Shown: in pieces, positions 16,709 through 26,600 of the stretch | Numbering within the stretch: position 1 is the stretch's first letter | How the letters are laid out: each line of letters starts with the position of its first letter | Source of the DNA: Fidelibacterota bacterium | Lineage (GTDB): Bacteria; Marinisomatota; Marinisomatia; Marinisomatales; S15-B10 | Length of the DNA stretch: 32,589 nucleotides | NCBI GenBank assembly: GCA_002715465.1 | Contig: PAYY01000009.1 | Coordinates: forward strand, 62,925 to 95,513 | Direction of reading: 5' to 3' | Program-made: the position numbers and the translations under genes | The notes under the pieces: model-generated | Seen by the model: only the letters and a program-made list of their open reading frames with translations | Database searches by the model: none | Told to the model about the DNA's origin: nothing

Positions 16709-18259
16709 ATGAAACATTATCTAAAACTATCACTTGTTATATTATCAAGCCTCTCATTGTTTTTTCAGGCTTGTTCTTCAGGTTCATCTAAGGATGAATC
16801 AACCAAATTGTCTGACAAACCACTTTATCAGGAAGAACTGCGACCGCAGTTTCATTTCTCTCCTGAAACGAATTGGACGAATGATCCTAATGGTATGGTC
16901 TACTATGAAGGAACCTATCATCTTTTTTTCCAACATAATCCTGTCGCTCTTCCTTGGGGTAATATGACTTGGGGGCATGCTGTCAGTACAGACATGGTTC
17001 ACTGGGAAGAATTAGAAGATGCAATTCATCCGGATGAGTTGGGGACAATCTTCTCTGGTACAGCTGTGGTGGATTTCAATAACAGTTCAGGTTTACAGGA
17101 AGGTGAGGACAAACCTATTGTTGCTTTTTATACCTATTGTGGTCCTTGTGAGCAGTTTGGTGAGCCAGGAGGAGAGGAACCTTTCACCCAGGCCATGGCA
17201 TACAGTACGGATGGGGGTAAAACTTTTATCAAATATGCTGGAAATCCTATTATTGGGAATATTACAGGAGGTTCTGACAGAGATCCGAAGGTATTTTGGC
17301 ATGAAGAATCTGGTAAATGGGTTATGGTTCTTTTTCTTGATCATAACAGTGCGAAAGAAACTACAAGACCTCTGAAAGGAAGTGCTTTCAACTGGAAATT
17401 TGGGATCTTTAACTCAGATGATCTTCTTAATTGGGAACAGACCAGTGAGTTGGATGATCTGGAACTTTTTGAATGTCCAGAATTATTTGAGTTGCCTGTT
17501 GATGGTAATCCGAACAATACCAAGTGGGTCATGTGGGATGCTCCTGGAGACTATTTCATCGGAGATTTTGATGGTAAGACATTTACCCGGGAATCTGGAA
17601 AACACATGGGTGACTTTGGCGCTAACTTTTATGCTTCTCAGACCTTTAATAATATTCCAGCCTCTGATGGTCGAAGAATCCAAATCGCTTGGATGCGTGG
17701 AGGAGAATATCCAGGCATGCCGTTTAACCAGCAGATGTCCTTTCCAACAGAAAATACTCTTCGGACAACAGAAGATGGCATCAGGATGTTTAGAGAGCCT
17801 ATCCAAGAAATTGAGAATCTTCGAGTGAATAATTTTTCTCTTTCTAATAAGACAATTGGCCCGAATGAGGAACCAATTCAAGGGTTTAAAGGAGAACTCT
17901 TAGATGTTCATCTTGAAGTAGAACCCAGGGGAGCTTCTGATTTTGGTTTTATGACGGATGCATTAAAGGTTCGTTATTATGTTCATGACAGTATTCTTGC
18001 TGCTGGACCTCATAATCAACAGAATCATAATGCCACGTTAAAGCTACAGAATGGCCGATTGAAGATTAGGTTACTAATAGATCGTTCTTCTATGGAAGTA
18101 TTTGGTAATGATGGCAGGGTGTCATTATCATTTAATTATAATGGTAGTTCTTCAGCAGAGAAGGGTGACGCAAACCTAAGATTTTTCACTAATGGTGGAA
18201 AAGTATTAATTAAGTCTCTGAAAGTATATGAGCTTAGATCAATCTGGGGACAAAGCTGA
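16709..18259 (+). CDS. GH32 fructan hydrolase (levanase/inulinase-like), lipoprotein
   Basis: A 516-residue glycoside hydrolase family 32 enzyme releasing fructose from fructans or sucrose. The five-bladed propeller carries the nucleophile motif WTNDPNG (Asp59), FQHNP, the transition-state RDP (Asp192) and the acid/base ECPELF (Glu255); a beta-sandwich with IDRSSMEVFGNDGR ends the protein. I chose the ATG at 16709 because GGA lies seven bases upstream and the N-terminus (MKHYLKLSL...FFQACSSGSS) becomes a proper lipoprotein signal; an ATG at 16673 would add 12 hydrophilic residues. It converges on the ThuA gene. Local GC looks slightly above that of its neighbours. Levan versus inulin specificity cannot be read. 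Confidence 0.92.
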   Translation: MKHYLKLSLVILSSLSLFFQACSSGSSKDESTKLSDKPLYQEELRPQFHFSPETNWTNDPNGMVYYEGTYHLFFQHNPVALPWGNMTWGHAVSTDMVHWEELEDAIHPDELGTIFSGTAVVDFNNSSGLQEGEDKPIVAFYTYCGPCEQFGEPGGEEPFTQAMAYSTDGGKTFIKYAGNPIIGNITGGSDRDPKVFWHEESGKWVMVLFLDHNSAKETTRPLKGSAFNWKFGIFNSDDLLNWEQTSELDDLELFECPELFELPVDGNPNNTKWVMWDAPGDYFIGDFDGKTFTRESGKHMGDFGANFYASQTFNNIPASDGRRIQIAWMRGGEYPGMPFNQQMSFPTENTLRTTEDGIRMFREPIQEIENLRVNNFSLSNKTIGPNEEPIQGFKGELLDVHLEVEPRGASDFGFMTDALKVRYYVHDSILAAGPHNQQNHNATLKLQNGRLKIRLLIDRSSMEVFGNDGRVSLSFNYNGSSSAEKGDANLRFFTNGGKVLIKSLKVYELRSIWGQS

Positions 18260-18270
18260 GCAATTAATTA

Positions 18271-19050
18271 CTATAAATCTCCTAGACTCCATAGAATTCC
18301 CCGTGTTAAAATTGTAAAAGCTTCAGGGATGTCAAATACGTCAGCTGTATGTCCTAGGGATGTATAAAAAACTTTCCCTTTTCCATATCTCTTTTTCCAT
18401 ACTGCAGGGAGTGTTGCTCCTTTGATCCAGGGAGCATGTTCATCACTAAATGTGGTGGTAGCAAGTACTTCATTTAATGGGTCAACATGCATGTAATATT
18501 GTTCGGACTTAACTTTAAAATCACCTAGTCCTTCTGTAATGGGGTCGTTATGATCAATAATATTAACCTCATAATCAATAATATTTCCTGGGTGGGCCAC
18601 CCATTGTCCGCCAACCATGAACTGATATTCAGTATTTTGGCGAAATGCATCTGCTAAACCACCATGCCATCCAGCTATTGAGACACCATCTTGCTTTACA
18701 GCTTTTAAAAGGCCGGCTTCTTGCTCTTTAGTTATAGTGGACATTGTATAAATTTGGATTATGAGATCTATAGAGCTCATAAGCTTTGTATCTAGATAGG
18801 AATCAAGAGAAGGGGAAACAATGACTTTATATCCTTCACTTTTTAACCATGGTACAAGTAAATCTCGACATTTTTCAGGTTCATGTCCTTCCCATCCACC
18901 ATATACGAAAAGAATAGATTTTGGTTTAGAAGAAGAATTTTCAATCGGATCATCTGCAAACACAGATTGCTGACAAACAAATAATGAAACTATACAGATA
19001 ACAAGTTTTGATTTAATGCAAACAGGGCAATTATTTTGCTTTGGAAACAT
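18271..19050 (-). CDS. ThuA-like domain protein, secreted
   Basis: A 259-residue protein with an N-terminal signal sequence (MFPKQNN, then a hydrophobic run to SVFADD) and a class-I-amidotransferase-like ThuA fold: [16 protein letters not shown], the [13 protein letters not shown] motif, [19 protein letters not shown], and [18 protein letters not shown]. ThuA proteins are linked to disaccharide use (trehalose, 3-keto sugars), but the reaction is not firmly known. GGTGAG six bases before the ATG at 19048-19050 favours this start over the ATG at 19065. It follows the GH32 gene at 19067 directly and is the last gene of the xylB transcript. Confidence 0.85.
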   Translation of the reverse strand: MFPKQNNCPVCIKSKLVICIVSLFVCQQSVFADDPIENSSSKPKSILFVYGGWEGHEPEKCRDLLVPWLKSEGYKVIVSPSLDSYLDTKLMSSIDLIIQIYTMSTITKEQEAGLLKAVKQDGVSIAGWHGGLADAFRQNTEYQFMVGGQWVAHPGNIIDYEVNIIDHNDPITEGLGDFKVKSEQYYMHVDPLNEVLATTTFSDEHAPWIKGATLPAVWKKRYGKGKVFYTSLGHTADVFDIPEAFTILTRGILWSLGDL

Positions 19051-19066
19051 AGTTAACTCACCCATA

Positions 19067-20578
19067 TCATTTAATTTCTAGTTCTTTTAAATTAAAAGTA
19101 TAATCATTCCAAATTGATTTTAATTCATTAACTTCTAATTTTCTAACAATCATTTGTCCTCCAGATGAAATAAATTTTATTGACGTTTCCATCTCATCGT
19201 CTCGTGTTTTCGGAATATAACAGGATGAGATGGCTATTCTTCCATCGTTGCCAAAAATTTCATAGGATGTTCTATCGATAAGTATTTGGAGTTTAATTCT
19301 ATTATTAATTGGTTTTAAAGGTCTTGTATTTTGTTTGTATTGACGTTGGGATTTTTGATAGACGGTTAGAACAGTATCAGACACAAAATATTTTATTATA
19401 AGATCATCAAGTTCAATGCCAAAAGTTTTTACATCTCTAGGCTCTATTTCAAGAATTATTTCAAAGGCATCAGATTTTAACGAACCAATGGGATTATCCT
19501 GTTCACTTACTACTTCGTCTATTACATAACGTCTTTTTAGTCGTATCTTTTCAATTTCTCTCACTGGATTTGAACATAGACGAATACCTTCTTCAAATGT
19601 TGTTAAAGATAGTTCTCTTGGAAAACTCATTTGTTGATTAAAAGGCATTCCTGGATATTCTCCTCCGGCCATCCACCCAATCTGAATTGTACGGCCATCT
19701 TTATTAGGAAGATTCCTAAAAGTTTGAGCAGCTGCAAAGTTGTCACCATAATCTAATCTATGTTTATGGTTTTGCTCTGGAAGGAATCTGTAGCCATTAA
19801 ACTCACCAATCCAATACCCAATTCGTTTACCAGGATTATCATGGATAACCCACTTAGTATTATTAGCATTACCATCAACTGGAAGTGGGAAAAAATCAGG
19901 ACACTCATGAAAACCATTTTCACCGTTGAATCGACTCATATATTCCCAATTTTTTAGATTAGGTGAAGAGTAAAATGCTAGTCCACCATTTTCGAAAAGT
20001 ACCATAACCCATTTTTTATGAGGTTCATACCAAAATACGCTGGGATCTCTTTGGTGATCATTGTACTTTGCTTCAATTACAGGATTTCCTTCATATGCAT
20101 GCCATGTTCTTCCACGATCATTACTATAATGAATATTCTGTGTTTCATCAAAGGTTCCAGTTATGGTTTCATTAATAGTATGTACGATAACCATAGGGGG
20201 ATCTTCACCCGTTTGAAAGCCAGTTGTATTATTATAATCAATTACAGCGGTTCCAGTATACACCCAATCACCATTAGCATGATTTTTTTGAGTTATTGAA
20301 GGTCCAATATGTTCCCAATGCACTAAATCGCGACTTATAGCGTGAAACCAGTTAATATTACCCCAGTCATTACCTTTAGAATTCCATATATGGTGCATAT
20401 GGTATTCTCCTTTGTAATAAACTAGTCCTTCTACATCACCAAGAGAATTAATCGGTGCAGTATAATGGAATTGTGGCCTGAATTTTTCTGAAAATAACGG
20501 ATCAACTTTTAGAGTATTTTGTGAAAAACATCCCATGCTTACAATCATTAAGATGAATACAATAGTAAAATTTTTTAT
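19067..20578 (-). CDS. Divergent GH32 family glycoside hydrolase, apparent ATA start
   Basis: A GH32 protein similar over its full length to the one at 16709: [21 protein letters not shown] and [14 protein letters not shown] are all kept. The nucleophile motif is unusual, SLGDVEG instead of WxNDPNG, though the Asp itself is retained (about residue 48). The first ATG (20546-20548) would give only MIVSMGCF before the mature part. Reading ten codons upstream gives ATA-AAA-AAT..., a complete signal peptide ([16 protein letters not shown]), with AGGA eight bases before the ATA and an in-frame stop just beyond. It starts 12 bases after xylB. It is probably a secreted fructosidase with shifted specificity. 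Confidence 0.85.
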   Translation of the reverse strand: MKNFTIVFILMIVSMGCFSQNTLKVDPLFSEKFRPQFHYTAPINSLGDVEGLVYYKGEYHMHHIWNSKGNDWGNINWFHAISRDLVHWEHIGPSITQKNHANGDWVYTGTAVIDYNNTTGFQTGEDPPMVIVHTINETITGTFDETQNIHYSNDRGRTWHAYEGNPVIEAKYNDHQRDPSVFWYEPHKKWVMVLFENGGLAFYSSPNLKNWEYMSRFNGENGFHECPDFFPLPVDGNANNTKWVIHDNPGKRIGYWIGEFNGYRFLPEQNHKHRLDYGDNFAAAQTFRNLPNKDGRTIQIGWMAGGEYPGMPFNQQMSFPRELSLTTFEEGIRLCSNPVREIEKIRLKRRYVIDEVVSEQDNPIGSLKSDAFEIILEIEPRDVKTFGIELDDLIIKYFVSDTVLTVYQKSQRQYKQNTRPLKPINNRIKLQILIDRTSYEIFGNDGRIAISSCYIPKTRDDEMETSIKFISSGGQMIVRKLEVNELKSIWNDYTFNLKELEIK

Positions 20579-20590
20579 GGTATTATTCCT

Positions 20591-22090
20591 TTATTTTTGA
20601 AGTTGATGTAGAAGTTGTTCTCTCCAACATTGATAATAGTGATCATATTGTTCACAAAGAGTATCATCAGGGATATACTTTTTTATTATTTTTAGATTCT
20701 TAAATGTATCATTTAAACTTGCATAGAAACCAGTTCCAAATGCTGCTCCCCGAGCAGCTCCTTGTGAACCATCAGTATTATAAATTTCAAGTGGTGTATT
20801 GCAGACATTGGTAAATATTTCACAAAATAAAGGACTTAAAAAAAGATTATTTTTACCCACGCGGATTATTTTAGGTTCTAGATTAAGATCATTTAAAATT
20901 TCAAGACCATAACGAAAAGCATTTCCAATTCCTTCTTGTACAGCTCTGATTAGATGAGCTTTATTATGTCTGTTGAAATCTAATCCGGAAATATTGGAAC
21001 CTATATTGATGTTATTCAACATTCTTTCGGCGCCATTGCCAAATGGATGAATATTGATTCCGCCTGAACCAATAGGTACTTGAGAAGCAAGAGAATTCAT
21101 TCTATCATAAGATATATCATTTCTGAAAACAGAGTTTTTCAGCCAGCTATTGAGTCGCCCAGCACCATTTATACATAAGAGTATGCCATAAGTTGGATTG
21201 CTGGACTCATAATTGACATGCGCAAAGGTATTTACTCTTAAACTTTGATCTGCAATTGGCTCCTTTGAGACACCATAAATTACTCCTGATGTTCCAGCGG
21301 TAGCGGCAAACTCACCAAGATGGAGTGTATTTAGAGAAAAAGCATTATTTGGCTGATCTCCCGAACGATAGGTAACTGGAATACCAGATGGAAGCCCCAG
21401 AACTTTTGCTACAGAAGATTTAAGTTTTCCTTGAAAACCAAAGGTTTCTACAAGATCTGGGATTAAAGATTGTTTAAATCCACAGTGTTCCATCAATTCA
21501 TTAGATAGAGATTTTTTCTGGAAATTCCAAAAAATACCCTCTGATAATCCAGGTATAGTTGTTGTTATTTGTTCCGTGAGTTTAAAGGCTATATAATCTC
21601 CAGGGAGCATAATTTTTTCAATTCTTGAAAAAATAGAGGGCTCATTATCTTTGACCCATTTTAGTTTTGAGAGAGTAAAGTTTCCAGGAACATTGAGATA
21701 ATTTCTACAGCAGTGTTCTAATCCAATATGATTTAATAGGCTTTCACCACTAGAAACAGCTCTGCTATCACACCAAATTATTGATGGATAAATTAATTCT
21801 TGATTACTGTCAAGCATTACGAGACCATGCATTTGATAAGAAATCCCAATAGAGATTATCTCATAATTTGAACTTCGGCATTGCTTAATAACCGATTGAG
21901 TTGCTAAAATTAAGTTTTCCCACCAAATATTTGGATCCTGTTCAGCCCAACCTATTGCTGGAGCGATAATATCCATTTCAGTTTTCGGAAAAAAATCTGA
22001 AGCAATAGCCCTTCCACTTTCAAGATCAAGTAACGATGCTTTAACAGAAGAGCTTCCTATATCGTACCCGATAGAATAATATTTTGACAT
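20591..22090 (-). CDS. xylB: Xylulokinase
   Basis: A 499-residue FGGY-family sugar kinase that phosphorylates D-xylulose for the pentose phosphate pathway. Both actin-like lobes are visible: GYDIGSSSVKASLLDL at the start, GYQMHGLVMLD, the catalytic Asp in YRSGDQPNNAFSLN, FAATAGTSGVIYGV, and the C-terminal nucleotide segment DGSQGAARGAAFGTGFY. It diverges from xylose isomerase across 225 bases, the usual pairing for xylose use, and is followed 12 bases on by a GH32 gene. Another FGGY kinase activity is possible from sequence alone, but the xylA neighbour makes xylulokinase the best reading. Confidence 0.92.
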   Translation of the reverse strand: MSKYYSIGYDIGSSSVKASLLDLESGRAIASDFFPKTEMDIIAPAIGWAEQDPNIWWENLILATQSVIKQCRSSNYEIISIGISYQMHGLVMLDSNQELIYPSIIWCDSRAVSSGESLLNHIGLEHCCRNYLNVPGNFTLSKLKWVKDNEPSIFSRIEKIMLPGDYIAFKLTEQITTTIPGLSEGIFWNFQKKSLSNELMEHCGFKQSLIPDLVETFGFQGKLKSSVAKVLGLPSGIPVTYRSGDQPNNAFSLNTLHLGEFAATAGTSGVIYGVSKEPIADQSLRVNTFAHVNYESSNPTYGILLCINGAGRLNSWLKNSVFRNDISYDRMNSLASQVPIGSGGINIHPFGNGAERMLNNINIGSNISGLDFNRHNKAHLIRAVQEGIGNAFRYGLEILNDLNLEPKIIRVGKNNLFLSPLFCEIFTNVCNTPLEIYNTDGSQGAARGAAFGTGFYASLNDTFKNLKIIKKYIPDDTLCEQYDHYYQCWREQLLHQLQK

Positions 22091-22116
22091 TATACCCCGT
22101 TTATTTTTATTTAAGC

Positions 22117-22182
22117 AAGTACCACATTTTTTTCATATGCTAAATATAGAATACATATTAATTCTAAGTACCATCAGTACTT
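22117..22182. promoter_or_regulatory. Candidate operator in the xylB-xylA divergent region
   Basis: A perfect inverted repeat AAGTAC-CATCA-GTACTT spans 22166-22182, just upstream of a likely xylA promoter. The octamer AAGTACCA recurs 49 bases upstream (22117-22124). Its place between two sugar genes suggests a repressor site, but no regulator gene is in the window and the motif matches no operator I recognise. Confidence 0.35.
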
Positions 22183-22208
22183 TGAATCAACTTACCTTTT
22201 GCTATAAT
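22183..22208 (+). promoter_or_regulatory. Candidate promoter of xylA
   Basis: An extended -10 box TGCTATAAT (22200-22208) is preceded by TTGAAT at 22182-22187 with a short 15-base spacing. It would start transcription about 100 bases before xylA. The -10 is good and the -35 is weak. Confidence 0.45.
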
Positions 22209-22315
22209 TTAAGCAGTAGGTTTGGAACCAACGAGAATAGGTTGTAAGGTCATTTTTGTTGAGGAGTATTGCACTATTAATAAACTAACTTAATTATTTG
22301 AGGTGAAAAAAATAG

Positions 22316-23650
22316 ATGGCTTTAAATATTACAATAGGGGAAAAAGAGTATTTTGTTGGTGTTGATCGAATTCCATTTGAAGGTATAGAATCAGATAACC
22401 CTTTAGCGTTTCGCTATTATGACGCAGACAAAGTTGTAGGTGGTAAAACTTTGGAGGAGCATCTCCGGTTCGCTATTGCATATTGGCATAGTTTCGGATC
22501 AAGTGGAGCGGATCCTTTTGGTGTTGATACGAAAGAATACCCTTGGTTAGTTGATTCTGACCCTATAAAACGTTCTGTAGACAAGATGGATGCAGCTTTT
22601 GAATTTATTACTAAACTAGGTGTTCCTTTTTATTGCTTTCACGATTTTGATATAGTAGTTGAAGAAGAATCTTTAATTAAAAGTGAACAGGCTTTATCAA
22701 AAATGGTAGACTATGCTGCAGAAAAACAAAAGGAGTCAGGAGTAAAATTGCTTTGGGGGACAGCCAATTTATTCTCAAATCCTAGATATATGAATGGTGC
22801 AGCTACTAACCCAGATTTTGCTGTCGTAGCCTTTGCTGGAGCACAAGTAAAAAATGCGATTGATGCAACAGTAAGGCTAGATGGGGAAAATTATGTTTTT
22901 TGGGGAGGTCGAGAAGGATACATGTCTCTTTTAAATACTAATATGAAAAAAGAAATTGATCATTTGGCAATGTTTCTTTCTAAAGCTCGTGATTATGGTA
23001 GAGCAAATGGTTTTAATGGCACTTTTCTTATAGAACCTAAGCCAATGGAGCCAATGAAACATCAATATGATTTTGATGCAGCAACAGTTATAGCTTTTCT
23101 TAGAGAGTATGATCTTATGGATGACTTCAAACTGAATATTGAAGTCAATCATGCTACTTTAGCACAACATACCTTTCAACATGAATTGGAAGTTGCCACA
23201 AATGCGGGTGTATTAGGAAGTATTGATGCTAATAGGGGAGATTATCAGAATGGATGGGATACGGATCAGTTTCCAATTAATATCTATGAATTAGTCGAAG
23301 CTATGCTTGTCATTATTAGGAATGGTGGATTTAAATCGGGTGGGATTAATTTTGATGCTAAGACAAGACGTAATTCAACTGATTTAGAAGATTTATTCAT
23401 TGCCCATATCAGCGGAATGGATGCATTTGCTAGATCTTTAATTGTTGCTTATAGAGTTCTTAATGATTCCAATTTGAACTCGTTACTTAATGATCGTTAT
23501 AAAAGTTTTGATGATAGTCTGGGTAAGGAATTTGAGATAGGTACATTGGGTTTAAAAGAACTTCGGGAAGCTTCAATAAAAATTGGAGAGCCAAGAAAAA
23601 TTAGTGGTAGACAAGAACTATTTGAATCAATTATCAATAATCTTATCTGA
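22316..23650 (+). CDS. xylA: Xylose isomerase
   Basis: A 444-residue class-II xylose isomerase converting D-xylose to D-xylulose (and glucose to fructose more slowly) in the cytoplasm. Seen are the catalytic [21 protein letters not shown], the metal-binding glutamate of [18 protein letters not shown], the [19 protein letters not shown] segment and the Asp-rich [20 protein letters not shown]. Length and motifs are normal. GAGGTG lies about ten bases before the ATG. Xylulokinase diverges from it, and the large lipoprotein gene follows after 27 bases with its own GGAG site, probably in the same transcript. Confidence 0.97.
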   Translation: MALNITIGEKEYFVGVDRIPFEGIESDNPLAFRYYDADKVVGGKTLEEHLRFAIAYWHSFGSSGADPFGVDTKEYPWLVDSDPIKRSVDKMDAAFEFITKLGVPFYCFHDFDIVVEEESLIKSEQALSKMVDYAAEKQKESGVKLLWGTANLFSNPRYMNGAATNPDFAVVAFAGAQVKNAIDATVRLDGENYVFWGGREGYMSLLNTNMKKEIDHLAMFLSKARDYGRANGFNGTFLIEPKPMEPMKHQYDFDAATVIAFLREYDLMDDFKLNIEVNHATLAQHTFQHELEVATNAGVLGSIDANRGDYQNGWDTDQFPINIYELVEAMLVIIRNGGFKSGGINFDAKTRRNSTDLEDLFIAHISGMDAFARSLIVAYRVLNDSNLNSLLNDRYKSFDDSLGKEFEIGTLGLKELREASIKIGEPRKISGRQELFESIINNLI

Positions 23651-23677
23651 ATTAGGTTTAGATATTTTGGAGTCAAT

Positions 23678-26600
23678 ATGAAAAGACAGATGATATTTAT
23701 TTTGGGTCTATTATTGATCCAGATCATGAATTTTAGTTGTATTAAAGTTGATGGTATAACCTATAGAAGTAATATCGTTGATTTGCCCAAAGAAGTTACT
23801 AGAGATCGAACTCCTTGGGCCTTCAGAATTAATCTTGATGAGCGTCCCCGTAATCTAGTGCTAGCGCTACATAGGGATTTATGGGTTACATACGATACTG
23901 AAAATAGTGGCTTGCACAGAGTTTGGACTGGTGGGGTAAATTTTAATGGAATTATTTATAATAATGCTCATGGTGTTCAGCCTAACAGTATAGGGACGCC
24001 ATATATAGAAGATGGATTAAAAAATTCTCCTTGGAGACTTACATCTGATGAAGGTGTAGAAACTGCGACAGCTGAGTATGAAGGTTATATAATTAAAAAC
24101 AATACTATTACTATTAGATATACAATTTTAATTAATAATGACTTTAAAACTGTTATAGAGGAAAGGCCAGAATTCATTCGAAATGCTGAGGGAAAATTAG
24201 GATTACACAGAGAATTTGAAATCTTTGATCTTCCCAATGGATATGAACTTTCATATTCAATAAGAGTAAATCATTTAGCCAGTCCAGAGGATATTCATAC
24301 CAATGGTAAGTTGAGAATTAATAAAATGAAAACTAATACCTTTGAATGGGGTAGTAGTTTTAATCTTAATGGAGATCTTTTTCTAAAGAGGAATGGAAAA
24401 ACATCTTTTCAGACATTCTTCCCAACGGGACTTTATAACCTTAATGAGAATATCCTTGATGATAAAGACACTCCTGTTGCTACAACACCTATTAATGATT
24501 TAGAGATGAGTGGAAAGGATCTCATTGGCAGTCTTGGATGCGTTGCCTGTCATTATGTAGAGAAACCATTGCTTGGACCATCCTACAATGATGTTGCAAA
24601 GAAATATGATAATTCTGAAAAGAGTAAAAGATATCTAATTAAAAAAATTCAAAATGGTGGAAAGGGAGTTTGGGGTGAAAGACTGATGCCTCCGCACCCA
24701 CATATTAATGATAAAACAGCTTCAGAGATTGCTAATTTCATTCTTTCCTTAGACCAGCTTCCAGAAGGTGAATATTTACCTGGTGTTGCTATAGATTTTT
24801 TTGATATAGGAACAAAATTAGAAAGACAGCCAAAATTACTTCCTGGCCAAGATCCAAACGTTTCTCAAGTGTTTCCAGAGATATTATTTCAATCAGGGAA
24901 TCCAGATATTGGGTGGGAAAACCAGGTTACAGATGACTTTTTACATTTTGAGAGAAATTTTATTATGAAGGTCTCGGGATATCTTCAAATCGAAGAAGCA
25001 GGAGATTATGAGTTTCGTTTTATAGCCGATAAGGGTGGGTCTCTAAAAATTGATGAAGAAAAAATTGCTTATGTTAATAATATACCCTATACACCTTGGC
25101 AAGGAGGAGATTTATCAAGATTTAATGAATTCGCCAGCTATCTGGATAAGGAACCTGAAGTAGGAAAGCTTACTGGAGCAAAATTTTTAACAAAAGGTTT
25201 TCATAAGATAGATATTGATTATTACCAGAACCTCTTAACTATGGCTTTAATCCTTCAATGGAGGAAAAAAGGTGAACAGAAATTTGAGTTTGTACCGAAA
25301 TCAGCCCTTTTTCATGACCCAAGAGATATTAAACCAACATCATCAGGACTCAAGGAAATATATAAACTAGAAGCTCCAGGGCATGGGGGTGCTCTTGTTT
25401 CTGTCCATCCAAGTTTCGACCTTATACCGGCAAGGCCTCCTAATTTTGAGCCAAGAGTAGGCGGTATGGATTTCTTACCAAATGGTGATCTAGCTGTAGC
25501 TACATGGGATGGAGAGGTTTTTATTGTATCTAATGTTTCATCGGGGGATCCATCAAGAATGTCTTTTAAGCAGATTGCGGAAGGGCTTTGTGAACCTCTA
25601 GGATTAGCCGTAGCTGATGGTGATATTTATGTTATGCAACGCTGGGAGTTGACAAAATTAGTTGATCAAGATGGTGATGGTATAACAGATTATTACCATT
25701 CCTTTAGTGATGATTGGTCCACAAGACCTGACTTTCATGCGTGGGGATTTGGCTTGACTTATAAAGATGGTTATTTCTATACCAATACAGGACCTTCTTT
25801 AGGTCCATATACTAAGAAACAAGCTCCTGATGCTGGAAAGACATTAAAAATATCAATTACGGATGGTTCTTTTCAAGCTATAGCACATGGTTATAAAGCA
25901 CCTAATGGAATAGGTATTGGTTATGGTGGGGATATTTTTACTACTGATAATGAAGGGACGGAAGTTCCTACTAGTAAACTTATGCATGTGGATATTGATA
26001 ATCCTGAAGAATATCCCTTCTTTGGGAATTCTTATGTTTTAGGTAAAAAAGCAGATGGTTTAGAAATAAAACCTCCTGTTGTTTGGACTCCTCAAAATGA
26101 GATAGGAAACTCACCAAGTGAACCAGGAGTCTTGAATGTTGGTCCTTATAAAAACCAAATGATCATGGGAGATGCCAGACATGGTGGTCTGAAGCGTGTT
26201 TTTATTGAAGAAGTTGATGGACTTCTCCAAGGAGCATTATTTCGTTTTACACAGGGTCTCGAGGCTGGGATAAATAGATTCGTATGGGGACCAGATTCTT
26301 CTTTATATGTAGGAGGCGTTGGTGGCACAAATGATTTTACTTGGGAGGGTAAAAGGTTTGGTTTGGAGAAATTAACCTATAACGGTCAACCTGCCTTTGA
26401 AATGCTAGCAGTTAGAGCTAAAAGTAATGGTATGGAAATTGAGCTAACAGAATCATTGCGAGTTGGTGATGGTGCTGCACCTAATGATTATCTTGTACAG
26501 CAGTGGTGGTATGATATAGATACTGAGGGAGGTATCAAGCAAGAGCTCGAAAACTTAGCTGTAAAATCAGTCTCAATTTCATCTGATAGTCGAACAATTT

